A DNA stretch of 25,441 bases. Origin: a virus. Location of the stretch: positions 1 through 25,441 of the IMG/VR virus record IMGVR_UViG_3300025168_000601. One strand, given 5' to 3'. Within the stretch, counting starts at the first letter, position 1. The number at the start of each line of letters is the position of its first letter. Shown here in pieces: positions 1-7,228 of the stretch. Below the pieces are notes generated by a model that saw only the letters and a program-made list of their open reading frames with translations, did not search any database and was not told where the DNA came from. A program made the position numbers and the translations under genes.

Positions 1-1
1 A

Positions 2-1138
2 CAGACAGCGTCTGGTTTATATTCTCTTTTTATCCCAATGGAGTGGAACTACGAAGGATTTATTGATGAACACGGAATTCCAGTCTTCGATAATCCAGAC
101 CATGATGTCTTTGACCCACACGGAGAGCTGATAGACATAGGTGTTGTAGAGAACTGGCAAAATGAAGCTGATGGTTTAAAAGGAGATCAAGATGCTTTAA
201 ACGAATTTTATAGACAGTTTCCTAGAACAACAGAGCACGCGTTTAGAGACGAAGCTGCTGGAAGTATATTTAACTTAGTTAAAATATATGAACAAATAGA
301 TTATAACGAAGAAATGTCTAACACTTTAGGAGTTACTGTAGGTAATTTTCAATGGGTTAACGGTATAAAAGATAGTCAAGTTATATTCTACCCAGATAAA
401 AAAGGTAGATTTAAAGTGAGCTGGGTTCCACCAGTAAATATACAAAACAATTGTGTTATTAAAAATGGAGTTAAATGGCCTGGTAATGAGCATATGGGTG
501 CTTTTGGATGTGATAGCTACGATATATCAGGAACTGTAGATGGTGTAGGTTCTAAAGGCGCACTTCACGGTTTAACTAAATTTAGTATGGAAGATGCTCC
601 AGCTAATAGCTTTTTTTTAGAATACTTAGCAAGACCACAAACTGCAGAGATATTCTTTGAAGACGTTCTAATGGCTTGTGTGTTTTACGGGATGCCTTTA
701 CTCGCAGAGAACAATAAACCTCGTCTATTGTATTATTTTAGAAGACGTGGTTATAGAGGTTTTAGTATGAACAGACCTGATAAAATATGGAACAAATTAT
801 CTGTAGCTGAAAAAGAAGTAGGCGGAATACCTAATTCAAGTGAAGATATAAAACAAGCTCACGCTGCAGCAATAGAAATGTATATACAAGCTCATGTAGG
901 TATACAGCAAGATGGATCTTTTGGAGATTGTTATTTTAATGAGCTTTTAAACGATTGGTCTAGATTTGATATAAACAAAAGAACTAAACATGATGCCTCT
1001 ATAAGTTCTGGTTTAGCTATAATGGCTAACAACAGGCATCTATATAGACCCAACGCACCAGTACAAAAACCAAAACTAAACATAAGTATTGCTAGGTATG
1101 AAAACAAGGGCGGTACATCTAAATTAATCAAAAAATAA
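2..1138 (+). CDS. terL: Terminase large subunit, C-terminal part (5' end outside window)
   Basis: This is the DNA-packaging motor and nuclease subunit; the visible part is the end of the ATPase region plus the RuvC/RNase H-like nuclease domain. The reading frame is open to the window edge, and the residues before the ATG at 38 (SGLYSLFIPMEWNYEGFID) continue the protein, so that ATG is internal. Counting from it, the nuclease domain has a first acidic strand GCDSYD (residues 157-162), a second acidic position in a helix-strand unit around LLAENN (221-226), and a third near KHDASISSGLAIM (317-329), as expected for a two-metal nuclease. The Walker motifs lie upstream and cannot be seen. The gene ends 2 nt before the portal start, so the two are probably co-transcribed. 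Terminase-portal adjacency is normal in tailed phages. Family assignment is from motif recognition. Confidence 0.87.
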   Translation, partial: QTASGLYSLFIPMEWNYEGFIDEHGIPVFDNPDHDVFDPHGELIDIGVVENWQNEADGLKGDQDALNEFYRQFPRTTEHAFRDEAAGSIFNLVKIYEQIDYNEEMSNTLGVTVGNFQWVNGIKDSQVIFYPDKKGRFKVSWVPPVNIQNNCVIKNGVKWPGNEHMGAFGCDSYDISGTVDGVGSKGALHGLTKFSMEDAPANSFFLEYLARPQTAEIFFEDVLMACVFYGMPLLAENNKPRLLYYFRRRGYRGFSMNRPDKIWNKLSVAEKEVGGIPNSSEDIKQAHAAAIEMYIQAHVGIQQDGSFGDCYFNELLNDWSRFDINKRTKHDASISSGLAIMANNRHLYRPNAPVQKPKLNISIARYENKGGTSKLIKK

Positions 1139-1140
1139 AT

Positions 1141-3561
1141 ATGGCAGAGTCTGTTATAAATAATTATTTTCCAAAACAAACGGTTAGCGATAGCGAAAAA
1201 CAATCTTTAGATTATGGTTTAAAGGTTGCAAAAGCTATAGAGCGTGAATGGTTTAGTATAGAGAACGGAAGTAATAAGTATAAAACTAACACTAATAATT
1301 TCCACAACCTTAGACTATACGCTAGAGGAGAACAATCAATACAAAAATATAAAGATGAGCTGTCTATAAACGGTGATTTATCTTATCTTAATTTAGACTG
1401 GACGCCAGTTCCTATAATATCTAAGTTTGTTGATATAGTTGTTAATGGTATTTCTGAAAGAACATATGATATAAAAGCATATTCTCAAGATCCTTATGGT
1501 ATAGCCAAAAGAACAGAGTTTATGAATGCTGCTATAAAAGACATTCAAAACAAAGAAATAAACGAGGTTGCTTCTAAAGAAATGGGTTTAAACCTTAAGG
1601 AAAGTGAAATGACAGAGCTTCCAGATACTCAAGAAGAACTAAACTTACACATGCAATTGTCTTATAAACAATCTATAGAGCTAGCTGAAGAACAAGCTTT
1701 GAATGTTTTGTTTGACGGAAATAAATACGAGTTAATTAAAAAACAATTTTATTATGATTTAACAGTTTTAGGTATTGGCGCTGTTAAAACAAACTTTAAT
1801 ACTTCTGAAGGTATAACTATAGATTATGTAGACCCGGCTAATTTGGTTTACTCATATACAGAATCTCCTTATTTTGATGATATATATTACGTAGGGGAAG
1901 TTAAAGATATTCCTATAAATGAGTTAATAAAACAATTTCCAGACTTAACATCTTCTGATTTAGAAGAAATAACTAAAAAAAATAGTTATTATAAAACAAA
2001 CTACAATAACAGTAGTGGTAATTCAAGAGAAGAAGATGGTAGTAAATTTCAAGTCCTTTATTTTAATTACAAAACTTATAAAAACGAAGTATACAAAATA
2101 AAACAAACAGGAAGTGGTGGTGACAAGGCTATAGAAAAAACTGATAAATTTAACCCACCAAACGATAAAAACACTAACTTTGAAAAACTAGGCAAAAAAT
2201 ATGAATGTGTTTATGAGGGTGCTTTAATACTAGGCACTAAAAAACTACTTAAATGGAAGCTAGCTGAAAACATGCTAAGACCTAAAAGTGATCACACAAA
2301 AGTTAAAATGAGCTACTCTATAGTTGCTCCAAGAATGTACAAAGGTAGAATAGAGTCTTTAGTAAAACGTATAACAGGTTTTGCTGATATGATACAACTC
2401 ACACACTTAAAACTTCAACAAGTACTATCTCGTATGGTGCCAGATGGTATATATTTAGATGCTGATGGTTTAGCTGAAATAGATTTAGGTAACGGAACAA
2501 ACTACAACCCACAAGAAGCTTTAAATATGTTTTTCCAAACAGGTTCTATTATTGGTAGATCATTTACTTCTGAAGGAGATCAAAACCCTGGAAAAGTACC
2601 AATACAAGAAATACAGTCTGGAAATGGTGGTGCTAAAATGCAAAGTTTAATAGGTACGTATAATTATTATTTACAAATGATAAGAGATGTAACTGGACTT
2701 AACGAAGCTAGAGATGGTAGCACGCCTGATAAAAATGCTCTAGTAGGTATACAAAAAATGGCAGCAGCAAATTCAAATACAGCAACAAGACATATATTAC
2801 AGTCAGGTATATATTTAACTTCAGAAACAGCAGAATGTTTGTCTCTTAGAATATCAGACGTTATAGAGTACTCACCAACTAAAGACGCTTTTATACAGCA
2901 AATAGGAGCTCACAACGTTGGCACGTTAGAGGAGTTGAAAGATCTTCATCTTTATGATTTTGGTATTTTTATAGAGCTACAACCAGACGAAGAAGAAAAA
3001 GCTATGTTAGAAAACAACATACAGATGGCTTTGCAACAGCAAAATATAGAGCTTGAAGATGCTATTGATCTTAGAGAAATAAAAAATATTAAGCTAGCAA
3101 ATCAATTACTCAAAATACGTAGAAAAAAGAAGCAAGCAAAAGATCAAGCAATTCAAGAGCGAAACATGCAGTTACAGTCACAAACAAATCAACAAGCTGC
3201 TCAAGGTGCTGCTCAAGCTGAAATACAAAAAAGCCAAGCGCTTTTAGATCAGAACATGCAAATGGAGCAAATGAAATCTGAAATGGAGTCAGCTAGAATG
3301 CAGCAAGAAGTTATGTACAAAAAAGAACTCATGCAAATGGAGTTTGACATGAATATGCAGCTAAAAACTAAAGAAGCAGAAGTTGTACAACAAAAAGAAA
3401 ACAAGAAAGAAGATCGTAAAGACGAAAGGACTAAAATTCAAGCTACTCAACAAAGTGAAATGATAGATCAAAGAAATACGGACAAAGGGCCTAAAAACTT
3501 TGAGTCTGCAGGTAATGATACCTTAGGAAGCTTTGATTTAGGTGGTTTCGAACCTAGTTAA
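1141..3561 (+). CDS. Portal protein, long (about 800 aa) crAss-like/podoviral type
   Basis: This protein would form the dodecameric ring at the capsid vertex through which DNA enters and leaves. Recognition rests on position (directly after the terminase, before scaffold and capsid), on length, and on the segment around residues 513-550: MIRDVTGLNEARDG followed by TPDKNALVGIQKMAAANSN. I recall this segment as characteristic of large portals in crAss-like and related marine phages. The middle (about 280-350) holds a hydrophilic Asn/Lys/Ser-rich insertion. The C-terminal 160 or so residues (about 640-780) are strongly helical and rich in Gln, Met and Lys, probably an extended barrel or coiled coil projecting into the capsid. 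The ATG follows the terminase stop by 2 nt in an A/T-only context without a Shine-Dalgarno site. At 806 residues it is much longer than T7 gp8 (about 535). Confidence 0.85.
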   Translation: MAESVINNYFPKQTVSDSEKQSLDYGLKVAKAIEREWFSIENGSNKYKTNTNNFHNLRLYARGEQSIQKYKDELSINGDLSYLNLDWTPVPIISKFVDIVVNGISERTYDIKAYSQDPYGIAKRTEFMNAAIKDIQNKEINEVASKEMGLNLKESEMTELPDTQEELNLHMQLSYKQSIELAEEQALNVLFDGNKYELIKKQFYYDLTVLGIGAVKTNFNTSEGITIDYVDPANLVYSYTESPYFDDIYYVGEVKDIPINELIKQFPDLTSSDLEEITKKNSYYKTNYNNSSGNSREEDGSKFQVLYFNYKTYKNEVYKIKQTGSGGDKAIEKTDKFNPPNDKNTNFEKLGKKYECVYEGALILGTKKLLKWKLAENMLRPKSDHTKVKMSYSIVAPRMYKGRIESLVKRITGFADMIQLTHLKLQQVLSRMVPDGIYLDADGLAEIDLGNGTNYNPQEALNMFFQTGSIIGRSFTSEGDQNPGKVPIQEIQSGNGGAKMQSLIGTYNYYLQMIRDVTGLNEARDGSTPDKNALVGIQKMAAANSNTATRHILQSGIYLTSETAECLSLRISDVIEYSPTKDAFIQQIGAHNVGTLEELKDLHLYDFGIFIELQPDEEEKAMLENNIQMALQQQNIELEDAIDLREIKNIKLANQLLKIRRKKKQAKDQAIQERNMQLQSQTNQQAAQGAAQAEIQKSQALLDQNMQMEQMKSEMESARMQQEVMYKKELMQMEFDMNMQLKTKEAEVVQQKENKKEDRKDERTKIQATQQSEMIDQRNTDKGPKNFESAGNDTLGSFDLGGFEPS

Positions 3562-3573
3562 AATTATTAATTA

Positions 3574-3588
3574 TTATTATATTATATT
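3574..3588 (+). repeat. A/T-only leader, copy 1 of a 15-nt direct repeat
   Basis: The 15 bases TTATTATATTATATT lie immediately before the ATGG of the scaffold-like gene. The identical 15 bases precede the ATGG of the gene at 6324. They are likely an unstructured translation-initiation leader, as used in Bacteroidota, rather than a Shine-Dalgarno site. A promoter role is not supported: I see no TTTG / TAnnTTTG pair of the Bacteroidota type. Confidence 0.5.
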
Positions 3589-4743
3589 ATGGAAGAAAAA
3601 TTAGATAACGTAACCGAAGAGGTTACAAAAGTAAACGTATCTGAACAAGAAGAAAACACTGATGATAACGTTGTAAAAGTAAATTTAGATAAACCCCCAA
3701 CACCAAAAGAAAATGAAGTTGAAAAAGATAACCCTGTCAACGAGGGAGTGGTTACAGAGCTTGATAATGCCGAGTCCACAGAAAAACAAGAAGAAGTACA
3801 ACCGGAAGCTGAAACACAAGAAGCTCCAGTATTAGAAGAAATTACTGAAGAAGAGGTCAAGGAGCAAACAGAAGAACTAGCAGAAGAAATAATAGAAGCT
3901 AAAGAAACTGGAAAAGCTCTGCCTGAAAATTTACAAAAAGTTGTAGATTTCATGGAAGAAACTGGTGGTACATTAGAGGATTACGTAAAACTTAATCAAG
4001 ACTTTTCTAGTTATGATGATATGACAATTCTTAGAGAGTACTACAAACAAACAAAATCTCATTTAAACTCAGAAGAAATAGAGTTTTTAATTGAAGACTC
4101 ATTTTCGTTTGATGAAGACGTTGATGAAGAAAGAGATGTTAAAAAGAAAAAAATAGCGCTTAAAGAGCAAGTTGCCAGCGCTAAAAGCCACTTAGACGGG
4201 CAAAAGTCTAAATACTATGAAGAAATTAAAGCAGGTTCAAGGTTAACGCCTGAACAACAGAAAGCAATGAACTTCTTTAATAGATACAACAAGGAGACGG
4301 AAGAGACACAAAAATTAGCAAAAACAAATACAGATATTTTTCAAAAAGAAACTGATAAAGTTTTTAACGACAAATTCAAAGGTTTTGAATACAACGTCGG
4401 GGAGAAAAAATATAGGTTTAATGTTAAGAATACTACTGAAATAAAGGAAGCTCAAAGCGATTTAAATAATTTTACTAAAAAGTTTTTAGATGAAAATTTA
4501 TCATTGTCAGATGCTAAAGGTTACCACAAATCTTTATTCACAGCTATGAATCCTGATGCTATTGCAAACCACTTTTACGAACAAGGTAAAGTAGACGCTT
4601 TAAAAGAAAGTGTTGCTAAAGCCAAAAATGTAAGTATGGATCCTAGAAAATCGTTTTCAAACGATAATACTAGCGGACCAAAAGTAAGAGTGCTTAACGA
4701 TGATTCTTCTAGCTTTAAGTTTAAAATTAAAAACAATAAATAA
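3589..4743 (+). CDS. Scaffold-like capsid assembly protein
   Basis: This is probably the internal scaffold that guides procapsid assembly. The call rests on position (between portal and major capsid protein) and composition. Residues 1-110 are extremely acidic and low in complexity (runs of Glu, Thr, Val and Pro). Residues 110-230 are charged helical segments including a Lys/Glu-rich coiled coil (about 180-215). The C-terminus (about 360-384, ending FKFKIKNNK) is basic. An acidic helical body with a basic tail that binds the capsid shell is typical of scaffolds such as P22 gp8 or T7 gp9, although sequence similarity is not expected. No Ser-His-Asp prohead protease signature is seen here or elsewhere in the window. 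Alternatives are a cargo or other head protein. Confidence 0.55.
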   Translation: MEEKLDNVTEEVTKVNVSEQEENTDDNVVKVNLDKPPTPKENEVEKDNPVNEGVVTELDNAESTEKQEEVQPEAETQEAPVLEEITEEEVKEQTEELAEEIIEAKETGKALPENLQKVVDFMEETGGTLEDYVKLNQDFSSYDDMTILREYYKQTKSHLNSEEIEFLIEDSFSFDEDVDEERDVKKKKIALKEQVASAKSHLDGQKSKYYEEIKAGSRLTPEQQKAMNFFNRYNKETEETQKLAKTNTDIFQKETDKVFNDKFKGFEYNVGEKKYRFNVKNTTEIKEAQSDLNNFTKKFLDENLSLSDAKGYHKSLFTAMNPDAIANHFYEQGKVDALKESVAKAKNVSMDPRKSFSNDNTSGPKVRVLNDDSSSFKFKIKNNK

Positions 4744-4768
4744 ATTATAAATTTAAAAATTAAAAATT

Positions 4769-6250
4769 ATGGCAATTTCAAACCCTGGTGGTTTATTAAA
4801 TAGTGTACCTGCTTCACAGAAGGTTGCATTATCAACAAACTACCTAGACCTTTCTTCTGGCACAAACGCTGGATGGGGGCAACAATATGTACCAGATCTT
4901 ATGGAAAAAGAAGCTGAAGTTTTCGGACCGAGAACTATTTCAGGTTTTCTTGCACAAGTAGGAGCTGAAGAGGCTATGACAGCTGACCAAGTAGTTTGGT
5001 CTGAGCAGTCAAGACTACATTTATCTTACAAAGGTAATATGTCAGCTGACCACGTGTTCACTGTTACTTCTGATATAGATGGTAACAACGACGCGGGATC
5101 AACTTTCGTATCTGCTAACCACGGTGTTAGAGTTAATGATACTGTTCTTATTGCAAATGTAAACGGTGTTTTTAAAGGTATTGTTACTACAATTACAGGA
5201 GCTGCTATTACAGTTAAAGCTTACAATGCTGTAACAATAGCTCAGTTAACAACTGCTGGAGCAACAACTTTATTAGTTTATGGTTCTGAATATGGAAAAG
5301 GAACTGCTTATTCTAATAACACTGCTGCTGATAGAAATGTTAACTCTCACTCTGCTAACGAGCCTGACTTTAAAACTTTTACTAACAAGCCTATTATTAT
5401 GAAGGATTACTATGAGATCTCAGGATCTGATGCTTCAAAAATTGGTTGGGTAGAAATTTCAACTGAAGGTGGTCAAGGTGGTTACTTATGGTACTTAAAA
5501 GCTGAGTCTGATACTAGAGCTCGTTTTAATGACTATATTGAAATGTCTATGCTAGAGTCTGTTAAAGGTGATGCTGCAGGTAGCAACGTAGTTGACACAC
5601 ACTTAGGGCATGCAGGTACAGAAGTTGGTACTGAAGGTTTATTCGCTGCTATTGAGTCAAGAGGTAATGTTACTACTGGTGTTACTGGTGTTAACGCTGC
5701 AACTGATTTAGCTGAATTCGACGCTATCTTAGCAGAATTTGACAAGCAAGGTGCTATTGAAGAGTATATGATGTTTGTTGACAGAGCTACGTCTCTTGCA
5801 ATGGATGATATGTTAGCTTCAATGAATTCTTACGGTGCTGGTGGTACTTCTTACGGAGTATTTAACAACGACGAAAGTATGGCATTAAATTTAGGTTTTG
5901 CTGGTTTCAGACGTGGATCTTACGATTTCTACAAGTCTGACATGAGATACTTAAATGACAAAGCTACAAGAGGTGGTATTAACGCTGCTAACGCTGCAAA
6001 TGCTATTAGAGGGGTTATGATTCCTGCTGGTACTTCTTCAGTTTACGATCAAACTGTTGGAGCTAGTATGAAAAAACCTTTCCTACATGTAAGGTACAGA
6101 GCTTCTCAAACTGATGATAGAAGAATGAAAACTTGGACTACTGGTTCAGTTGGAGCTGCTACATCTGCTTTAGATGCAATGCAATTACACATGTTAACTG
6201 AAAGATGTTTAATTACTCAAGGTGCTAACAATTTCATGTTAATGAAATAA
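4769..6250 (+). CDS. Major capsid protein (HK97-fold type)
   Basis: This is probably the main shell protein. Evidence is its position after the scaffold-like gene, the length of 493 residues, a very regular high-expression look with few charged stretches, and its own strong terminator directly downstream. The N-terminal arm (1-90) includes PDLMEKEAEVFGPRTISGFL. Residues about 205-265 (KPIIMKDYYEISGSDASKIG, then YLWYLKAESDTRARFNDYIE) look like an E-loop leading into the long P-domain helix of HK97-fold capsids, in the style of crAss-like major capsid proteins. Residues about 96-172 form a separate beta-rich, Thr/Val/Ala-rich segment resembling the cassette seen in tail proteins (feature 5054-5284). 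The C-terminal part contains an FDKQGAIEEYMMFVDRATS helix-strand unit. There is no Shine-Dalgarno site; the 25-nt leader is A/T only. Confidence 0.83.
   Translation: MAISNPGGLLNSVPASQKVALSTNYLDLSSGTNAGWGQQYVPDLMEKEAEVFGPRTISGFLAQVGAEEAMTADQVVWSEQSRLHLSYKGNMSADHVFTVTSDIDGNNDAGSTFVSANHGVRVNDTVLIANVNGVFKGIVTTITGAAITVKAYNAVTIAQLTTAGATTLLVYGSEYGKGTAYSNNTAADRNVNSHSANEPDFKTFTNKPIIMKDYYEISGSDASKIGWVEISTEGGQGGYLWYLKAESDTRARFNDYIEMSMLESVKGDAAGSNVVDTHLGHAGTEVGTEGLFAAIESRGNVTTGVTGVNAATDLAEFDAILAEFDKQGAIEEYMMFVDRATSLAMDDMLASMNSYGAGGTSYGVFNNDESMALNLGFAGFRRGSYDFYKSDMRYLNDKATRGGINAANAANAIRGVMIPAGTSSVYDQTVGASMKKPFLHVRYRASQTDDRRMKTWTTGSVGAATSALDAMQLHMLTERCLITQGANNFMLMK
5054..5284 (+). repeat. Divergent beta cassette inside the capsid protein
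   Basis: Residues about 96-172 of the major capsid protein read as alternating beta strands: a Val-Asn-Asp-Thr-Val stretch, then KGIVTTITGAAITVKAY, then TTLLVYG. Their order (GD/ND-T-V, I-T-x-I-x-G-x-x-I-T-V, final L-x-V/F) matches the cassette in the ring-like, muzzle-like and adhesin-like proteins, but identity is low. It falls before the putative E-loop, so it could form an outward-facing insertion or decoration domain on the shell. Relationship to the other copies is inferred. Confidence 0.4.
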
Positions 6251-6264
6251 GCACTGTTTATACT

Positions 6265-6300
6265 AAAGAACCGGGGCTTCGGCCTCGGTCCTTTTATTTT
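6265..6300 (+). terminator. Intrinsic terminator after the major capsid gene
   Basis: A GC-rich stem pairs 6265-6277 with 6282-6294 around a UUCG tetraloop (6278-6281), closed by C-G, the exceptionally stable cUUCGg loop. One A-C mismatch (6269/6290) and one G-U pair (6274/6285) interrupt it. The descending arm runs into TTTTATTTT (6292-6300). It lies 14 nt after the capsid stop and is the only clear Rho-independent terminator in the window. It probably ends most capsid transcripts and separates head from neck/tail expression, possibly with readthrough. Confidence 0.88.
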
Positions 6301-6308
6301 ATTAATTT

Positions 6309-6323
6309 TTATTATATTATATT
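6309..6323 (+). repeat. A/T-only leader, copy 2 of a 15-nt direct repeat
   Basis: These 15 bases are identical to 3574-3588 and abut the ATGG of the gene at 6324. The match ends one base further upstream. This supports a shared translation-initiation element of the Bacteroidota type (A/T-rich, no Shine-Dalgarno). Confidence 0.5.
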
Positions 6324-7169
6324 ATGGCAACAAAAACAAAAACAAAAACAAAAGCTTCATACCAGGGAGACCCTGGAGATGAGCATGTAGAAAAAGTAAC
6401 GGTTAAGGAAACACAAAAACCAAAAGTAAAAGTTGAACCTAAAAAACCAACTTGGCAAATAAAAGATAGGGTTTACAATTTAAAAAGTAACACTAAACCT
6501 CTGTCTTATATGTTAAAATCTTCTAGTATATATTGGTTTGACGAAGAAAAAGGTTACGAAAGAGAACTTAAACACACTTCAAATCAAAGAACTCCTTTTG
6601 TCGACGAAATGAAAGGTGATCAAAGATTAGATCACATTATATTTAGAAACGGAGCTTTACATGTTCCTAAAGAAAAAACAGTGTTACAAAAACTATTATC
6701 TTTATACCACCCTCACAGAGATAATATCTATGAAGAGTATATGCCTGAGGTTGAAGCAGCTGACGAAATAGAAATGTTAGAATTAGAAGCTGACGCAATA
6801 TTAGCGGCTAGACAAATGGATATTGACATGGCAGAAGCTATTATGAGAGCAGAGATTGGTTCTAAAGTAACACAGATGAGTTCTAAGGAACTTAAAAGAG
6901 ATTTGTTACTATTTGCTCGTAACAATCCTTTGTTATTATTAGATCTTTTAAATGATGACAACGTTATGTTAAGAAATTTTGGTATTAAAGCTACTGAAAT
7001 GGGTATATTAAAAATATCTAGTGATCAACGAACTTTTATGTGGGGATCAAATGATAGAAAACTATTAAATGTTCCTTTTGATGAGCATCCGTATTCAGCT
7101 TTAGCCGCTTGGTTTAAAACTGATGAAGGTATGGAAATATATTCGAATATAGAAAAACAATTAAAGTAA
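6324..7169 (+). CDS. Conserved phage hypothetical protein, likely head/neck-associated
   Basis: I do not know a function. The N-terminus (1-45) is a basic Lys/Thr/Pro-rich tail starting with a KTKTKTK repeat encoded by an AAAACA-type simple repeat. Residues 45-125 form a compact domain (WQIKDRVYNL, IYWFDEEKGYERELKHT, HIIFRNGALHVPKEK). Residues 140-215 are helical and acidic, then Lys/Arg-containing (MSSKELKRDLLLFARNN). The C-terminus (230-281) holds SSDQRTFMWGSNDRK and HPYSALAAWFKTDEG. I recall very similar proteins from marine phage contigs at the same place, between capsid and connector genes, without assigned function. It is the first gene after the capsid terminator and shares a leader with the scaffold-like gene. 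A head-completion, decoration or internal role is possible but unproven. Confidence 0.8.
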   Translation: MATKTKTKTKASYQGDPGDEHVEKVTVKETQKPKVKVEPKKPTWQIKDRVYNLKSNTKPLSYMLKSSSIYWFDEEKGYERELKHTSNQRTPFVDEMKGDQRLDHIIFRNGALHVPKEKTVLQKLLSLYHPHRDNIYEEYMPEVEAADEIEMLELEADAILAARQMDIDMAEAIMRAEIGSKVTQMSSKELKRDLLLFARNNPLLLLDLLNDDNVMLRNFGIKATEMGILKISSDQRTFMWGSNDRKLLNVPFDEHPYSALAAWFKTDEGMEIYSNIEKQLK

Positions 7170-7174
7170 AAACC

Positions 7175-7215
7175 TTGTAGAAGCAGTCGCTCTACGGGGC
7201 GATTGCAAACTACAA
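7175..7215 (+). promoter_or_regulatory. Long two-stem hairpin in the leader of the ring-like gene
   Basis: TTGTAG (7175-7180) pairs with CTACAA (7210-7215). Inside it, GCAGTCGC (7183-7190) pairs with GCGATTGC (7199-7206) with one G-U pair, around an 8-nt loop; the stems are separated by a small A-rich internal loop. No U tract follows on the plus strand; an A-rich run and the ATG at 7229 follow instead. It is therefore not a standard intrinsic terminator. GTAGA (7177-7181) can alternatively pair with TCTAC (7191-7195), which excludes the long fold. Possible roles are mRNA processing, stabilisation of a 5' end or translational control. Confidence 0.55.
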
Positions 7216-7228
7216 AACAAAAAAATAT

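Noticed and set aside
38-40. ATG at 38 as the start of the first gene
   Set aside because: The same frame is open to base 2 and encodes terminase-like residues (SGLYSLFIP) directly before it, so this Met is internal to a truncated gene.
3582-3953. Minus-strand open frame of 123 codons, very Ser-rich
   Set aside because: It is the antisense of the acidic Glu/Thr-rich N-terminus of the scaffold-like gene. Its composition is explained by the complement of GAA codons, and it has no leader of the genome's type.
4690-4768. Bacteroidota-type promoter before the capsid gene
   Set aside because: The region is A/T-rich, but I cannot find a TTTG / TAnnTTTG pair at the right spacing. Any promoter call would be guesswork.
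6324-6365. AAAACA-type simple repeat as a phase-variation tract
   Set aside because: It encodes an in-frame Lys-Thr tail, and its period is six bases, so gain or loss of units would not shift the frame. There is no sign of on/off switching.
7175-7215. Intrinsic terminator on the plus strand
   Set aside because: There is no U tract after the hairpin; an A-rich run and a start codon follow. A minus-strand terminator is unneeded because no minus-strand gene is supported.
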